Below, one piece after another: positions 33,508 to 44,549 of a stretch of DNA of 64,000 bases. The stretch is from Candidatus Desulfovibrio gallistercoris (lineage in GTDB: Bacteria; Desulfobacterota; Desulfovibrionia; Desulfovibrionales; Desulfovibrionaceae). Within the stretch, counting starts at the first letter, position 1; each line of letters opens with the position of its first letter. The position numbers and the translations under genes are program-made. Under the pieces are notes generated by a model, which saw nothing but the letters and a program-made list of their open reading frames with translations, did not search any database and was not told the DNA's origin. The stretch spans positions 24,500 to 88,499 of the forward strand of contig DWYJ01000006.1 of assembly GCA_019118745.1 (NCBI GenBank), read 5' to 3'.

Positions 33508-33551
33508 GCGCCGCGTGCCCGGAACCGTTCTGCGGTGACGGGCCGCGGCGC
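33508..33551 (+). terminator. Attenuating hairpin between livK and livH
   Basis: GCGCCGCG.GCCCG pairs with CGGGCCGCGGCGC around an 18-nt loop. No T-run follows, so it more likely stabilises the livK mRNA end or lowers read-through than stops transcription fully. Confidence 0.6.
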
Positions 33552-33562
33552 ACAAGTGCCCT

Positions 33563-34468
33563 ATGGAACAATTTTTTCAGCAACTTCTCAACGGACTCGC
33601 CGTCGGCGGCATCTACGCCCTGGTCGCGCTCGGGTACACCATGGTCTATGGCGTGCTCAAGCTCATCAACTTCGCGCACGGCGATCTGTTCACCATCGGC
33701 GCTTACCTCGGCCTGACCCTGCTTGTGAGCTGCAACCTTTCCGGGCTCCTGGGTCCCGCCGCCGCCGTCCTCGCCGTGTTCGTCATGGTGGCGTTGCTGG
33801 TGGCCGTTCTGGGCTGCCTGCTCGAACGCACCGCCTACCGCCCCCTGCGCAAGGCCAACCGGCTCTCCGCCGTGGTCTCGGCACTGGGGGCCTCCATCTT
33901 TTTCCAGAATGCGGTCATGCTCATCTACGGGGCCCGCTTCTACGTCTATCCCGACTATCTGCGCCCTGACTTCACGGTGAGCCTGTTCGGCATGGCCGTG
34001 CCCGGCGTGCGCCTGATGGTCATCGCCGCCAGCGTCCTGCTCATGCTGGCGCTCTGGGCCTTCATCCAGCGCACCCGCACCGGCGCGGCCATCCGGGCCG
34101 TGGCCATCGACCAGGGAGCGGCCCGCCTCATGGGCATCAACGTCAACCGCGTCATCTCGCTGGTCTTCTTCATCGGCCCCGGTCTGGGGGGCGCGGCCGG
34201 ACTCATGGTCGGCATCTATTACGGGCAGATCGACTTCACCATGGGCTGGAGCTATGGCCTCAAGGCCTTCACCGCCGCCATCCTGGGCGGCATCGGCAAT
34301 ATCCCCGGCGCCATGCTGGGCGGCCTGCTGCTCGGCGTCATCGAGGCGCTGGCCGCGGGCTACATCGCCATAGCCTGGAAGGACGCCATCGCCTTCCTGG
34401 TGCTCATCCTCATCCTCATCATCCGGCCCACCGGGATCCTGGGCGAACGCACGGCGGACAAACTATGA
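33563..34468 (+). CDS. livH: Branched-chain amino acid ABC transporter permease LivH
   Basis: The 301-residue inner-membrane protein has about eight hydrophobic helices and the LivH signatures NGLAVGGIYALVALGYTMVY, LINFAHGDLF and, near the end, FTAAILGGIGNIPGAMLGGL (EAA-like coupling loop). It forms the channel with LivM. No good ribosome site precedes the ATG; the upstream hairpin may affect translation. It overlaps livM by 4 nt (ATGA). Confidence 0.93.
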   Translation: MEQFFQQLLNGLAVGGIYALVALGYTMVYGVLKLINFAHGDLFTIGAYLGLTLLVSCNLSGLLGPAAAVLAVFVMVALLVAVLGCLLERTAYRPLRKANRLSAVVSALGASIFFQNAVMLIYGARFYVYPDYLRPDFTVSLFGMAVPGVRLMVIAASVLLMLALWAFIQRTRTGAAIRAVAIDQGAARLMGINVNRVISLVFFIGPGLGGAAGLMVGIYYGQIDFTMGWSYGLKAFTAAILGGIGNIPGAMLGGLLLGVIEALAAGYIAIAWKDAIAFLVLILILIIRPTGILGERTADKL

Positions 34469-35436
34469 ACCTGCGAACCCTTGCCGGCATACTGCTTGCC
34501 CTGTGTCTGGCCCTGCTGCCGCTGGTGGCCGGGCCCTACTGGATCTCGGTCTGCGTGAACGTCGGGCTCTACGCGCTGCTGGGCCTGTCCCTCAACATCA
34601 TCCTCGGCCAGGCGGGCATCTTCCATATGGGGCATGCGGCCTTTTATGCCGTGGGCGCGTACACCACGGCCATCCTGAACACCCTCTACCAGTGGCCCAT
34701 CTTTGCCGCCATGCCGCTTGCCGGGGCCGTGGCGGCGCTGGTGGCCGTGGCGGTGGCCCGCCCCATCATCCACCTGCGCGGTGATTATCTGCTCATCGTG
34801 ACCATCGGCATCGTGGAGATCGTCCGCATCGCTCTGCTCAATGACGTGGGCGGCTATACCGGCGGTTCCAACGGCATTTTCGGCATTGCCCGGCCCAATT
34901 TCTTCGGCTTCAAGATCGTCAAGACCGTCCACTTCTATTATCTGGTCTGGGGCATGGTGGCGGTGAGCATCCTGCTTTTTTACGGCCTCTGGCGCTCCCG
35001 CTACGGTCGGGCCCTCAACTACATCAAGGAAGATGATGTGGCCGCCGAAGGCTGCGGCGTGCACGTGACCAGCTACAAGCTCTCCGCCTTCGTGCTCGGC
35101 GCGTTCTGGGCAGGTATGGCCGGGACGCTCTATGCGGCGCAGATGACGACCATCACCCCGGAATCCTTCAACTTCATGGAATCCGTCATCATCTTTGCCG
35201 TGGTCATCCTCTCCGGCGGCAGCATCCTTGGCGTGCTCGTCAGCGCCTTTCTCTTCATCGGCCTGCCGGAACTGCTGCGCGAATTCTCCAATGCCCGCAT
35301 GCTCATCTTCGGTTTGGCCATGATGCTGATGATGATCTGGCGGCCGCAGGGCCTGCTGCCTCCGCGTCCGCGACGCTACCAGGTGGCGGAGGACGGCGGC
35401 CGGGCTGACGGCGCGTCCGCGGGAGGTGCGGCATGA
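34465..35436 (+). CDS. livM: Branched-chain amino acid ABC transporter permease LivM
   Basis: The 323-residue permease has about nine membrane helices and the LivM signatures LGLSLNIILGQAGIFHMGHAAF-like near residue 35-55, IHLRGDYLLIVTIGIVEIVR, and TSYKLSAFVLGAFWAGMAG. It starts in a 4-nt overlap with livH and ends in a 4-nt overlap with livG. The C-terminal tail after LLPPRPRRYQ is Gly/Ala-rich and cytoplasmic. Confidence 0.93.
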   Translation: MNLRTLAGILLALCLALLPLVAGPYWISVCVNVGLYALLGLSLNIILGQAGIFHMGHAAFYAVGAYTTAILNTLYQWPIFAAMPLAGAVAALVAVAVARPIIHLRGDYLLIVTIGIVEIVRIALLNDVGGYTGGSNGIFGIARPNFFGFKIVKTVHFYYLVWGMVAVSILLFYGLWRSRYGRALNYIKEDDVAAEGCGVHVTSYKLSAFVLGAFWAGMAGTLYAAQMTTITPESFNFMESVIIFAVVILSGGSILGVLVSAFLFIGLPELLREFSNARMLIFGLAMMLMMIWRPQGLLPPRPRRYQVAEDGGRADGASAGGAA

Positions 35437-36203
35437 GCCTGCTCGAACTGCATGAAGTCAGCAAGATATTCGGCGGTCTGGTGGCGCTGAACGAGCTGTC
35501 CTTTTCCGTGGAGGAGGGCAGCGTGGTGGGGCTCATCGGCCCCAACGGCGCGGGCAAGACCACGGTCTTCAACTGCATCACCGGCAACTACCGTCCCGAA
35601 CACGGCCGCATCACCTTTGCCGGTCGCAACGTGACAGGGCTGCGGCCGCATGCGCTGGTGGAACTGGGCATAGCCCGCACCTTCCAGAGCATCCGGCTTT
35701 TCGGGCGGCTGCCCGTGCTGGAGAACGTCCTTGCCGGGCGGCATTGCCGTCTCAAAGCCGGGCTGCTGGCCTCCATGCTCCATACGCCGGCCCAGCGCCG
35801 CGAAGAGCGCGAGGCCGTGCGCCGCTGCATGCAGGAACTGGAATTCGTGGGTCTGGCCGCCCACCATGCCGAAGAGGCGGGCAGCCTCTCCTACGGCAAT
35901 CAGCGTCTGCTGGAGATCGCCCGCGCGCTGGCCTCCGACCCGCATCTGCTCATCCTGGATGAACCCGCGGGCGGCATGAACGATCAGGAGACCGTGGCGC
36001 TCATCGACCTGATCAGCGCCATCCGTGACCGCGGCATCACCGTCCTGCTCATCGAGCACGACATGCGGCTGGTCATGCGCATTTGCGAAAAGCTCGTGGT
36101 GCTCGAGAACGGCTGCCTGATCGCGCAGGGAGAGCCGGAGGTCGTCCGGTCCAATCCCGCTGTCATCGAAGCCTACCTCGGCGCGGAATCGGAGGGCTGG
36201 TAA
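35433..36203 (+). CDS. livG: Branched-chain amino acid ABC transporter ATPase LivG
   Basis: This is a 256-residue ATPase with Walker A GPNGAGKTTVFNCITG, signature LSYGNQRLLEIARAL, Walker B LLILDEPAGGMN, and the C-terminal VLENGCLIAQGEPEVVRSNPAVIEAYLG typical of LivG. It energises LivHM together with LivF. Its stop overlaps the livF start by 1 nt (TAATG). Confidence 0.95.
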   Translation: MSLLELHEVSKIFGGLVALNELSFSVEEGSVVGLIGPNGAGKTTVFNCITGNYRPEHGRITFAGRNVTGLRPHALVELGIARTFQSIRLFGRLPVLENVLAGRHCRLKAGLLASMLHTPAQRREEREAVRRCMQELEFVGLAAHHAEEAGSLSYGNQRLLEIARALASDPHLLILDEPAGGMNDQETVALIDLISAIRDRGITVLLIEHDMRLVMRICEKLVVLENGCLIAQGEPEVVRSNPAVIEAYLGAESEGW

Positions 36204-36913
36204 TGGCGTTGCTGGAACTGAAAGGGGTCCGTGTCCGCTACGGCAACGTGGAAGCCCTGCACGGCATAGATCTGCACGTGGAAGAAGGCGAGATCGTCAC
36301 TCTGCTTGGCGCCAACGGCGCAGGCAAGAGCACGACGCTCCTGAGCATCAGCGGTCTGGTGCGCCCCAGCGCGGGCGAGATCCTTTTTGACGGCAGGTCG
36401 CTGCTGCGCATCCCCGCCCACGACGTGGTGCGGCAGGGCATCGCCCAGTCTCCCGAAGGCCGCCGGGTCTTCGGGACCATGAGCGTGCTGGAAAACCTGC
36501 GCCTCGGCGCGTTTTCCGTTCGCGACAAGGAAAAGTGCGAAAAGACGCTGGAATGGATATTCGACCTTTTCCCCCGGCTCTTCGAACGCCGCGATCAGCT
36601 GGCCGGGACGCTCTCCGGCGGCGAACAGCAGATGCTCGCCATCGGGCGCGCCCTCATGGCCCAGCCCCGTCTGCTGCTGCTCGATGAGCCCTCCCTTGGT
36701 CTCGCGCCGCTCTTCGTGCGCTCCATCTTCGAGACCGTGCGCAATATCAGCGCCAGCGGCGTGACCGTCCTCCTCGTGGAACAGAACGCCCGCGCCGCCC
36801 TCAAACTGGCTTCGCGTGGCTATGTGCTCGAAGTGGGCAACGTGGTCATGCATGATACCGCGCAAAACCTGCTGGCCGATCCCAGCGTCCGCGAAGCCTA
36901 CCTCGGCGGTTAG
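36203..36913 (+). CDS. livF: Branched-chain amino acid ABC transporter ATPase LivF
   Basis: This is a 236-residue ATPase with Walker A GANGAGKSTTLLSISG, the LivF-specific IAQSPEGRRVFGTMSVLENL, signature LSGGEQQMLAIGRAL and Walker B LLLLDEPSLGLAP. It is the last gene of livKHMGF. ATG 36203 starts the family homology; an upstream in-frame extension inside livG is not real. A dispersed repeat and a terminator follow. Confidence 0.95.
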   Translation: MALLELKGVRVRYGNVEALHGIDLHVEEGEIVTLLGANGAGKSTTLLSISGLVRPSAGEILFDGRSLLRIPAHDVVRQGIAQSPEGRRVFGTMSVLENLRLGAFSVRDKEKCEKTLEWIFDLFPRLFERRDQLAGTLSGGEQQMLAIGRALMAQPRLLLLDEPSLGLAPLFVRSIFETVRNISASGVTVLLVEQNARAALKLASRGYVLEVGNVVMHDTAQNLLADPSVREAYLGG

Positions 36914-36954
36914 CGGTTGCAGAAATGATGTGCTACTCCGCAGCAGTACCGCAC

Positions 36955-37101
36955 GAGCGTTTTGCCTTGGCAAGAGCTGAAACGCGAGGCGGCGGCACAG
37001 CGCTACCCGGTCAAAAACAAGCGTAAAAAACCGTGCTTTTGCCGCGAAACGACAGGCCGCTTGGTTTGGAACCACAAAGTGTTTCAAACTGAAAATGTTT
37101 T
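36955..37101. repeat. Dispersed ~145-bp palindromic repeat, copy 6
   Basis: GAGCGTTTTGCC...GGCGGCGGCACAGCGCTACC...GCGTAAAAAACCGTGCTTTTGCCGC...CGCTTGGTTTGG...GTGTTTCAAACTGAAAATG. It has the same orientation as the copies at 12420 and 19469, with scattered changes in both stem arms. It lies 40 bp after livF. Confidence 0.85.
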
Positions 37102-37141
37102 AAAAAGAGCGTTTCGCCTTACGGGGGAAACGCTCTTTTTT
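37102..37141 (+). terminator. Strong terminator after livF
   Basis: AGAGCGTTTC (37106-37115) pairs with GAAACGCTCT (37127-37136), with AAAAA before and TTTTT after, so it can work in both directions. Confidence 0.85.
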
Positions 37142-37236
37142 CATGCTGCCGGGAGACCATCGACCGAGGACAGGCCGGAGGGGCGCGTCAACGTGTCATC
37201 TTCCACAGTAAGAGTTTTTGCGGGAGGAAAGGGGGT

Positions 37237-37286
37237 GCGGGGGAAAGGAGGGGGCTTTTTGCAAAAAGCTCCCTCCTTTCCCCCGC
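37237..37286 (-). terminator. Very long hairpin after the polar amino acid transporter operon
   Basis: Two 24-bp arms (37237-37260 and 37263-37286) are separated by 2 nt and differ by one mismatch. The arms contain GCGGGGGAAAGGAGGG and CTTTTT. It lies 19 nt past the permease stop and probably ends that leftward operon. The arms resemble the outer arms of the GC-rich repeat family. Confidence 0.75.
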
Positions 37287-37304
37287 AAATAGCAAATTGG
37301 AAAA

Positions 37305-37973
37305 TCAGCGTGCGCCGAAGCCCGGCACATGGAAGCGGCGTTCCAGCCAGTGCAGGAGCCAGGTGGCCAGGGTCACCATGACGAGATAGTAGGCGCCGAC
37401 GACGAGAAAGACTTCGGTATACCGGAAGGTATCCGAGGCGACTACTTTGCCTTCCCCCATGAGCTCCATGCAGGTGACGAGGTAGGCCAGCGAGCTGTAC
37501 TTGATGAGGTAGATGATCTCGTTGCCGCAGCCGGGCAGGGCGCGCCGGGCGGCCTGGGGGATGACGATCCAGATGATGGTCTGGAGCGAATCCATGCCCA
37601 GAGCCTGAGCGGCCTTGATCTGCCCCTGCCGGATGGAGAGCAGCGCCCCGCGGATGTATTCCGACTGATAGGCGGAATTGCAGAGGATGAAGCTGACGAG
37701 GGAGGCTCCGTAGGGCTCGAAGTAGATGCCGATCTTGGGCAGGGCAAAGTAGATCATCATGAGCTGCACAGCCAGCGGCACGCCGCGGATGATGGCTGTG
37801 TAGGCATCGCCGAGGCGGCGCGCCCAGGGGCTGCCGAAAGCGCGGACGCAGCCCAGCAGGACGCCGCCGACGAAGCCGAACAGGCCGGCCGGTATGATAA
37901 GGGCTAGGCTGACCAGCAGGCCACGATTGAGCGCGGGCAGGAGGTCCTGAGATACAAAGGCTGCATCGAACAC
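37305..37973 (-). CDS. Polar amino acid ABC transporter permease (second)
   Basis: This is a 222-residue inner-membrane permease of the HisM/GlnP type with five hydrophobic helices. It has the coupling loop NSAYQSEYIRGALLSIRQGQIKAA-like around residue 95-118, followed by QAARRALPGCGNEIIYLIKYSSL. It would pair with the other permease to import a polar amino acid. The start is GTG (37973), 2 nt after the ATPase stop. It is the last gene of the leftward four-gene operon. Confidence 0.9.
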   Translation of the reverse strand: MFDAAFVSQDLLPALNRGLLVSLALIIPAGLFGFVGGVLLGCVRAFGSPWARRLGDAYTAIIRGVPLAVQLMMIYFALPKIGIYFEPYGASLVSFILCNSAYQSEYIRGALLSIRQGQIKAAQALGMDSLQTIIWIVIPQAARRALPGCGNEIIYLIKYSSLAYLVTCMELMGEGKVVASDTFRYTEVFLVVGAYYLVMVTLATWLLHWLERRFHVPGFGAR

Positions 37974-37975
37974 GC

Positions 37976-38725
<750 letters not shown>

Positions 38726-38727
38726 GG

Positions 38728-39420
38728 TTACCCCGCCGCCCCCATGCCGATCGTGCCGCCGGTGGAGTAGCCGGGGATGTGGACCCGGTTTTCCAGGGCG
38801 CGCAGGAGTTTCAGCACCACGAGCGTGAGAATGAAGTAGATGAGGCCCGCAAGGGCGAAAAGGGCAAGATGTTCATGGGTGCGCTGGGCTACGAATGTGG
38901 CGCGAGCCATGATCTCCTGCGTGCCAAGCACATAGCAGACGGCGGAGTCCTTGAGAAGGATGGAAAATTCATTGGCCCAGCCGGGGAGCGAAAGCCGCAG
39001 CGCCTGCGGAAGGATGATCCAGGTTATGCCGCAGCCGTCGGTCATGCCGAGGGCGCGGGCGGCTTTGAGCTGGCCCTGCGGAAGGCTCTCGATGGCGCCG
39101 CGGAAGATCTGCGACTGATAGGCCGTGCTGATGCAGCCCATGACCAGACAGGAGGCCAGGAAGGGCGGCAGGGAGAATCCCAGGCTCATGCACAGGCCAT
39201 AGCTGAGGAAAAGGAGCACGAGGATGGGCACACCGCGGAAAAACCAGACGTACAGCCCGACGGCGGCGCGCACCGCCCTACCGCCATAGACCTGTCCCAC
39301 GGCCAGAGGGATGCCGAGCACAAGGCCCATGCCGAGGGCCAGCGCCACAGCGCTGACGGTGGTCAGCGTTCCGCCGAGGATGAAGGGCAGGGCATCCCAG
39401 ATGACTTGCAATGAATTCAT
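38728..39420 (-). CDS. Polar amino acid ABC transporter permease (first)
   Basis: This is a 230-residue permease of the same family as the one at 37305. It has the loop STAYQSQIFRGAIESLPQGQ followed by ALRLSLPGWANEFSILLKDS. About five membrane helices are seen. The pair probably forms a heterodimer in the inner membrane. It follows the binding-protein gene after a 12-bp hairpin and precedes the ATPase by 2 nt. Confidence 0.9.
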   Translation of the reverse strand: MNSLQVIWDALPFILGGTLTTVSAVALALGMGLVLGIPLAVGQVYGGRAVRAAVGLYVWFFRGVPILVLLFLSYGLCMSLGFSLPPFLASCLVMGCISTAYQSQIFRGAIESLPQGQLKAARALGMTDGCGITWIILPQALRLSLPGWANEFSILLKDSAVCYVLGTQEIMARATFVAQRTHEHLALFALAGLIYFILTLVVLKLLRALENRVHIPGYSTGGTIGMGAAG

Positions 39421-39451
39421 GGCACACGGATGGTTGATGGGAGAGACAGGG

Positions 39452-39481
39452 GCAAGGCCGCCACGCTGGTGGCGGCCTTGC
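39452..39481 (-). terminator. Intercistronic hairpin between binding protein and permease
   Basis: A perfect 12-bp stem GCAAGGCCGCCA/TGGCGGCCTTGC has a 6-nt loop. Without a T-run it probably stabilises the binding-protein mRNA and lowers permease expression. Confidence 0.65.
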
Positions 39482-39520
39482 CGGCGTCAGAACAGAAAGG
39501 GCGCGGGGCCCGGGCTGTCG

Positions 39521-40261
39521 TTACTTGCGCAGATACTTTTCCTGCAGCTCCTTCCAATACGGGTCGGCCTGGAGCTTGCGGAAGCCTTCGTCGATGAGGG
39601 CGCGGAGCTCGGTGTCGCCCTTGCGGATGGCCACGCCGAACTGGTCGGGCTCGCCGTGGGTGCCGGCCTTCTTCACGGCCTTGCCCTTGGCGATGGAATC
39701 TTCGGCCGGGAGCTGGTCCATGAGGGCGGCGTCGATACGGCCGTTGAGCAGGTCTTCCACGGCCAGGGGGCAGGATTCATAGAAACGCAGTTCGAAGGGA
39801 TAGCCCTTTTCCTTCTGCTCCTGCTTGATGGCGTCGGCTTCGGAGGTGCCGCGCTGCACGCCCAGCTTGATGGGCTTGGAAAGGATGTCCTTGGGCGTCA
39901 GGGTGGAGTCTTTCTTCACGAGGAAGACACGGGAGACCGTCCAGTACGGATCGGAGAAGTCCACCATCTTGCGGCGTTTTTCCGTGATGCTCATGCCGGA
40001 GCAGATCATGTCGATCTGCTTGTTGACAAGAGCGGGGACGATGCCGTCCCAGGCCATGGCCTGATGAGTGATGGTGACGCCCATAGCCTTGGCGATCCAG
40101 TTCATGGCGTCGACGTCAAAACCGGCGGGCTGTCCCGTTTTTTCGTCGATGTAGGCAAAGGGCGGGTAGTTGGCGTCGATGCCGTTGACATAGTTTTTGG
40201 CAAAGGCCGGCACAGCGGCCAGCAGGCCCAGCAGCAAGGTGCAGACAAAAAGCTTTTTCAT
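39521..40261 (-). CDS. Polar amino acid ABC transporter, periplasmic binding protein
   Basis: The 246-residue protein starts with a signal peptide (MKKLFVCTLLLGLLAAVPAF, cleaved near AKN). The SBP_bac_3 domain shows GIDANYPPFAYIDEKTGQPAGFDVD, DMICSGMSITEKRRKMVDFSDPY and the final ALIDEGFRKLQADPYWKEL. Relatives bind basic or polar amino acids. ATG 40261 is chosen for the signal peptide; a long upstream in-frame extension lacks support. It is the first gene of the leftward operon. Confidence 0.92.
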   Translation of the reverse strand: MKKLFVCTLLLGLLAAVPAFAKNYVNGIDANYPPFAYIDEKTGQPAGFDVDAMNWIAKAMGVTITHQAMAWDGIVPALVNKQIDMICSGMSITEKRRKMVDFSDPYWTVSRVFLVKKDSTLTPKDILSKPIKLGVQRGTSEADAIKQEQKEKGYPFELRFYESCPLAVEDLLNGRIDAALMDQLPAEDSIAKGKAVKKAGTHGEPDQFGVAIRKGDTELRALIDEGFRKLQADPYWKELQEKYLRK

Positions 40262-40413
40262 GGCGAACCCCGATTTCTGAAAAACAGCCGCAGGCACGGC
40301 AGAACGGGATTTTTCTAGCAGATGGCGCTCCGCGGCGCAAGCCCCGCGCCCTTTCCCTTGAGTTGTGCGGGGGAAGGGTGTATGTAACACGGATTCCATC
40401 TGACGGTTATGCC

Positions 40414-41814
<1,401 letters not shown>

Positions 41815-41862
41815 GAAGGCGCAACGGAGGCCCGTCCGCAACGCTCAGGGCCATTACGTTTT

Positions 41863-41992
41863 TTGAGGGGGAAGAAACCCCTTTGCTTTGCTGTCGATGC
41901 CTGTAAGGCTCCTGCGTCGCCTTACAGGCACGGCCTTGCGGGCCGCCCTTTGGGGCGCTGCTCGCGGCAAAAAGGGGTTTCTTCCCCCTCAA
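41863..41992. repeat. GC-rich structured repeat with conserved loop, copy 2
   Basis: Outer arms of over 20 bp (TTGAGGGGGAAGAAACCCCT and its complement) enclose GCCTGTAAGG-CTCCTGCGTCG-CCTTACAGGC. Compared with copy 1 (26847, inverted) the loop is identical while a stem C-G pair is now T-A, a compensatory change. It lies in the 385-bp gap after the sugar transferase. Confidence 0.8.
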
Positions 41993-42140
41993 GCTCCCCC
42001 ATCTTCCCCAGAACCCGCTATCAGGATAAAGGGAGTGGGAAGCAAAACACCTTATGCAATGAAAATAAATAGTTATTTTACAACAGGTTGTAAAACACCC
42101 CCAACAGGGCATGATAAAAAGTCCTGCTCCTGGGCGATGT

Positions 42141-42200
42141 AAAAGCCCGCGGGCGTCGACACAGAGCGCTACCGCAAGGCGGCCCGCAGGCCGTGCCTGT
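42141..42200. repeat. GC-rich structured repeat, partial copy 3
   Basis: GTCGACACAGAGCGCTACCGCAAGGCGGCCCGCAGGCCGTGCCTGT matches part of copies 1 and 2 but stops at the glycosyltransferase stop codon. The AT-rich stretch 42040-42110 before it shows no gene. Confidence 0.6.
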
Positions 42201-43300
42201 CAGCGATCCAGCGCGGCGAAGCCCTGTTCGACTTCCGCCGTGAAGGCTTGCGCAAAGCGGTCTTCGGAAAAATTCTCGGCATGCGCATGCAGGACGGCGG
42301 GCGAGAAGGCCGCTTCCTGCTCCTCGAAGCGAAGGATGGCCGCTTGCAGGCATTCCGGGCTCTGTTCGTCGAAGAGCTGGCCGGTGATGCCGTCCTGTAC
42401 GGTCTCCCGCGCACCGCCGCGTCCGTAGGCGATGACGGGGACGCCTGCGGACATGGCTTCCACGGGGATGATGCCGAAGTCTTCCTCACCGGGGAAGAGT
42501 AGCGCCCGGCTCCGGCGCAGCAGCTCCCGCACGGCGTCATCCTCCAGACGCCCCAGAAAGCGCACGTTCGGCCCGGCCAGCGCTTCCAGCCGCTGCCGTT
42601 CTTCGCCGTCGCCGATGATCAGCAGCGGCCGTCCGAGGCGGTTGCAGGCCTCGATGGCCAGATCCACCCGCTTGTAGTGCGTCAGGCGGCCAAAGCAAAG
42701 ATAGTGCTCGCCCCCGGCCCGCTCGCGGGGGGCATAGGCCTGCGTGTCCACCGGCGGATGCACCACCTGGGCCTCACGACGCCAATACTTGCGGATGCGG
42801 CGCGCCACGTGACGGGAATTGGCCACGATGCGGTCCACGCGCATGGCGCTGAGCACGTCCCACTGCCGCAGGCGGGGCAGCAGCACGCGCGAGCAGAGCC
42901 GGGTGAACCGTCCCGCATTTTCCTGATACACGGGCCAGTTGTCCCAGAGATAACGCATGGGCGAGTGGCAATAGCAGATGTGCAGGGCGTCCGGCCGGGT
43001 GATGACGCCCTTGGCTGGCCCGGATTCGCTGGAGATGACGAGATCATAGCCTGTCAGATCCAGCTGTTCGAGCGCCAGCGGCATGAGCGGCAGATACTTC
43101 TGATAATGCCGCGCGCTGCCGGGCAGGGCGTTGATGAAGGTCGTACGGATGGCGTGCCGCCGCAGTTCGGGCAGCAGATTATCCCTGCGCAGCACATGCG
43201 TATAGATGTCGGCCTGAGGGTAGAGGCGGCAAAGGGCTTCGAGCACCTTCTCGCCGCCGCCCATGACCGACAGCCAGTAGTGGACCAGAGCGACGCGCAT
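42200..43300 (-). CDS. GT4 family glycosyltransferase
   Basis: The 366-residue GT-B enzyme has the acceptor-side start MRVALVHYWLSVMGGGEKVLE and the C-terminal donor site CFGRLTHYKRVDLAIEA...FPGEEDFGIIPVEAMSAGVPVIAY (EX7E motif). It would transfer a nucleotide sugar onto an LPS, capsule or other glycan. It starts at ATG 43300, overlapping the fabZ stop by 1 nt (TGATG), so it is co-expressed with fabZ. Its end is fused to a repeat copy. Confidence 0.88.
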   Translation of the reverse strand: MRVALVHYWLSVMGGGEKVLEALCRLYPQADIYTHVLRRDNLLPELRRHAIRTTFINALPGSARHYQKYLPLMPLALEQLDLTGYDLVISSESGPAKGVITRPDALHICYCHSPMRYLWDNWPVYQENAGRFTRLCSRVLLPRLRQWDVLSAMRVDRIVANSRHVARRIRKYWRREAQVVHPPVDTQAYAPRERAGGEHYLCFGRLTHYKRVDLAIEACNRLGRPLLIIGDGEERQRLEALAGPNVRFLGRLEDDAVRELLRRSRALLFPGEEDFGIIPVEAMSAGVPVIAYGRGGARETVQDGITGQLFDEQSPECLQAAILRFEEQEAAFSPAVLHAHAENFSEDRFAQAFTAEVEQGFAALDR

Positions 43301-43761
43301 CAGGCAGCGGGGCGGTCGCCGATGGCGGCGGTGATCACGGCTTCGGCGGCCAGCTTGCCGTCCACGAAGGCCTTGGCGTCCATCTTGCACATGCGCAGCT
43401 TCATGCGCAGATTGCTGCATTCCAGATCGAGGCGGTCGCCGGGGACCACCTGCCGCCGGAATTTCACGCCGTCCAGCCCGGTGAAGAGGAAGAGCTTGTC
43501 CGACAGATCGCCCATGCCTACCGCGGCCAGCAGGCCGCCGGTCTGCGCCAGCGCTTCAAGGATGAGCACGCCCGGCATGATGGGCACCCCGGGGAAATGT
43601 CCCTGGAAGAACGGCTCGTTCATGGTGACGTTTTTATAGGCGCGGATATGCGAACCGGGAACGCATTCCACCACCCTGTCCACCAGCAGGAAGGGATAGC
43701 GGTGGGGAAGGATGGCCTGGATGCGCTGGATATCCATCGTGATGGGCGTTTCCTGACTCAT
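43300..43761 (-). CDS. fabZ: 3-hydroxyacyl-ACP dehydratase FabZ
   Basis: The 153-residue hot-dog fold enzyme dehydrates 3-hydroxyacyl-ACP in fatty-acid synthesis. It has LPHRYPFLLVDRVVE, the catalytic histidine in FFQGHFPGVPIMPGVLILEALAQ, and the conserved glutamate in that segment. Its place near ompH and bamA is the usual proteobacterial order, but lpxD and lpxA, normally its neighbours, are not here. GGAG lies 6 nt before the ATG. Confidence 0.95.
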   Translation of the reverse strand: MSQETPITMDIQRIQAILPHRYPFLLVDRVVECVPGSHIRAYKNVTMNEPFFQGHFPGVPIMPGVLILEALAQTGGLLAAVGMGDLSDKLFLFTGLDGVKFRRQVVPGDRLDLECSNLRMKLRMCKMDAKAFVDGKLAAEAVITAAIGDRPAA

Positions 43762-43844
43762 GAAAACTCCTTTTTCCTGTGCGTCGGTCCTGCCACCTTA
43801 GCCCGTGACGTGCCGGGGCACAAGGGCTGCACGGCGGCAAACAC

Positions 43845-43876
43845 AAAAAAACCCGGCGCGGGGCCGGGTCTTTTTT
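43845..43876 (-). terminator. Terminator between ompH and fabZ
   Basis: ACCCGGC (43851-43857) pairs with GCCGGGT (43863-43869), with AAAAAAA before and TTTTTT after. It is bidirectional, and suggests fabZ has its own promoter or relies on read-through. Confidence 0.75.
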
Positions 43877-43898
43877 GCTGTCCGAGGGAAATGGCGGC

Positions 43899-44432
43899 TT
43901 ACTTCTTGTCGCCCTTTTCCTTGAAGATCTTGTTGACTTCAGCCAGCACGTCGGGGGTGAGATCCATGCTCTGGTCGGCATAGAGGACGCCGCCCGCCGT
44001 GATGTCCACCACGAAGGTGAAACCCTTGCGCTTGGCCACTTCATAGGTGGCATTGAAGACCATGGTCACCATGTCCTGGCGCAGCTTGACTTCTTCTTGT
44101 TCGACCTTGCGCATGAAGTTGCGGGTCTTCTGATCGAGTTCCTGCTTGGACTTGATGAAGGCCAGCTTCTTTTCCTCGCTCGCCTTGGGGCCCTTGAGGT
44201 CTTCGGCCTTCTTCTTCAGCGCTTCGCCCTGCTTTTCGAGGGACTCGCGCTCCTTGCCGAACTGCTTTTCCATCTTTTCCTTGGCGGCCTTGGCCGGTTC
44301 GCTCTGAGTGGCGACGGCCTGCATGTCCACGACGCCGATCTTGGGCGTCAGCGTAGCGGCAGCGTCCGCGGCAAAGGCGGAACCAACCAGCATCAGGCTC
44401 AGGGCAAGGGTCAGAAACAGGACTTTACGCAT
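43899..44432 (-). CDS. skp: OmpH/Skp-like periplasmic chaperone
   Basis: The 177-residue protein has a signal peptide (MRKVLFLTLALSLMLVGSAF, cleaved near AFA-AD). A start IGVVDMQAVATQSEPAKAA and a long basic coiled coil (about 45-120) follow, as in Skp, which holds unfolded outer-membrane proteins for BamA. GGAG lies 8 nt before ATG 44432, and the longer in-frame start 3 codons upstream is less well placed. A small hairpin (AAAGCGT/ACGCTTT, 44477-44494) lies just upstream. Confidence 0.9.
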   Translation of the reverse strand: MRKVLFLTLALSLMLVGSAFAADAAATLTPKIGVVDMQAVATQSEPAKAAKEKMEKQFGKERESLEKQGEALKKKAEDLKGPKASEEKKLAFIKSKQELDQKTRNFMRKVEQEEVKLRQDMVTMVFNATYEVAKRKGFTFVVDITAGGVLYADQSMDLTPDVLAEVNKIFKEKGDKK

Positions 44433-44549
44433 GGGGAACACTCCATTTCAGTAATCGGTCGTGTGTGAATGTGTCAAAGCGTAGCAACGCTTTCAGGCTT
44501 TGTCTGCAGAACGGGAAGAGCTGGCTGGCTGCTTCGTTCGGCGCGCCTA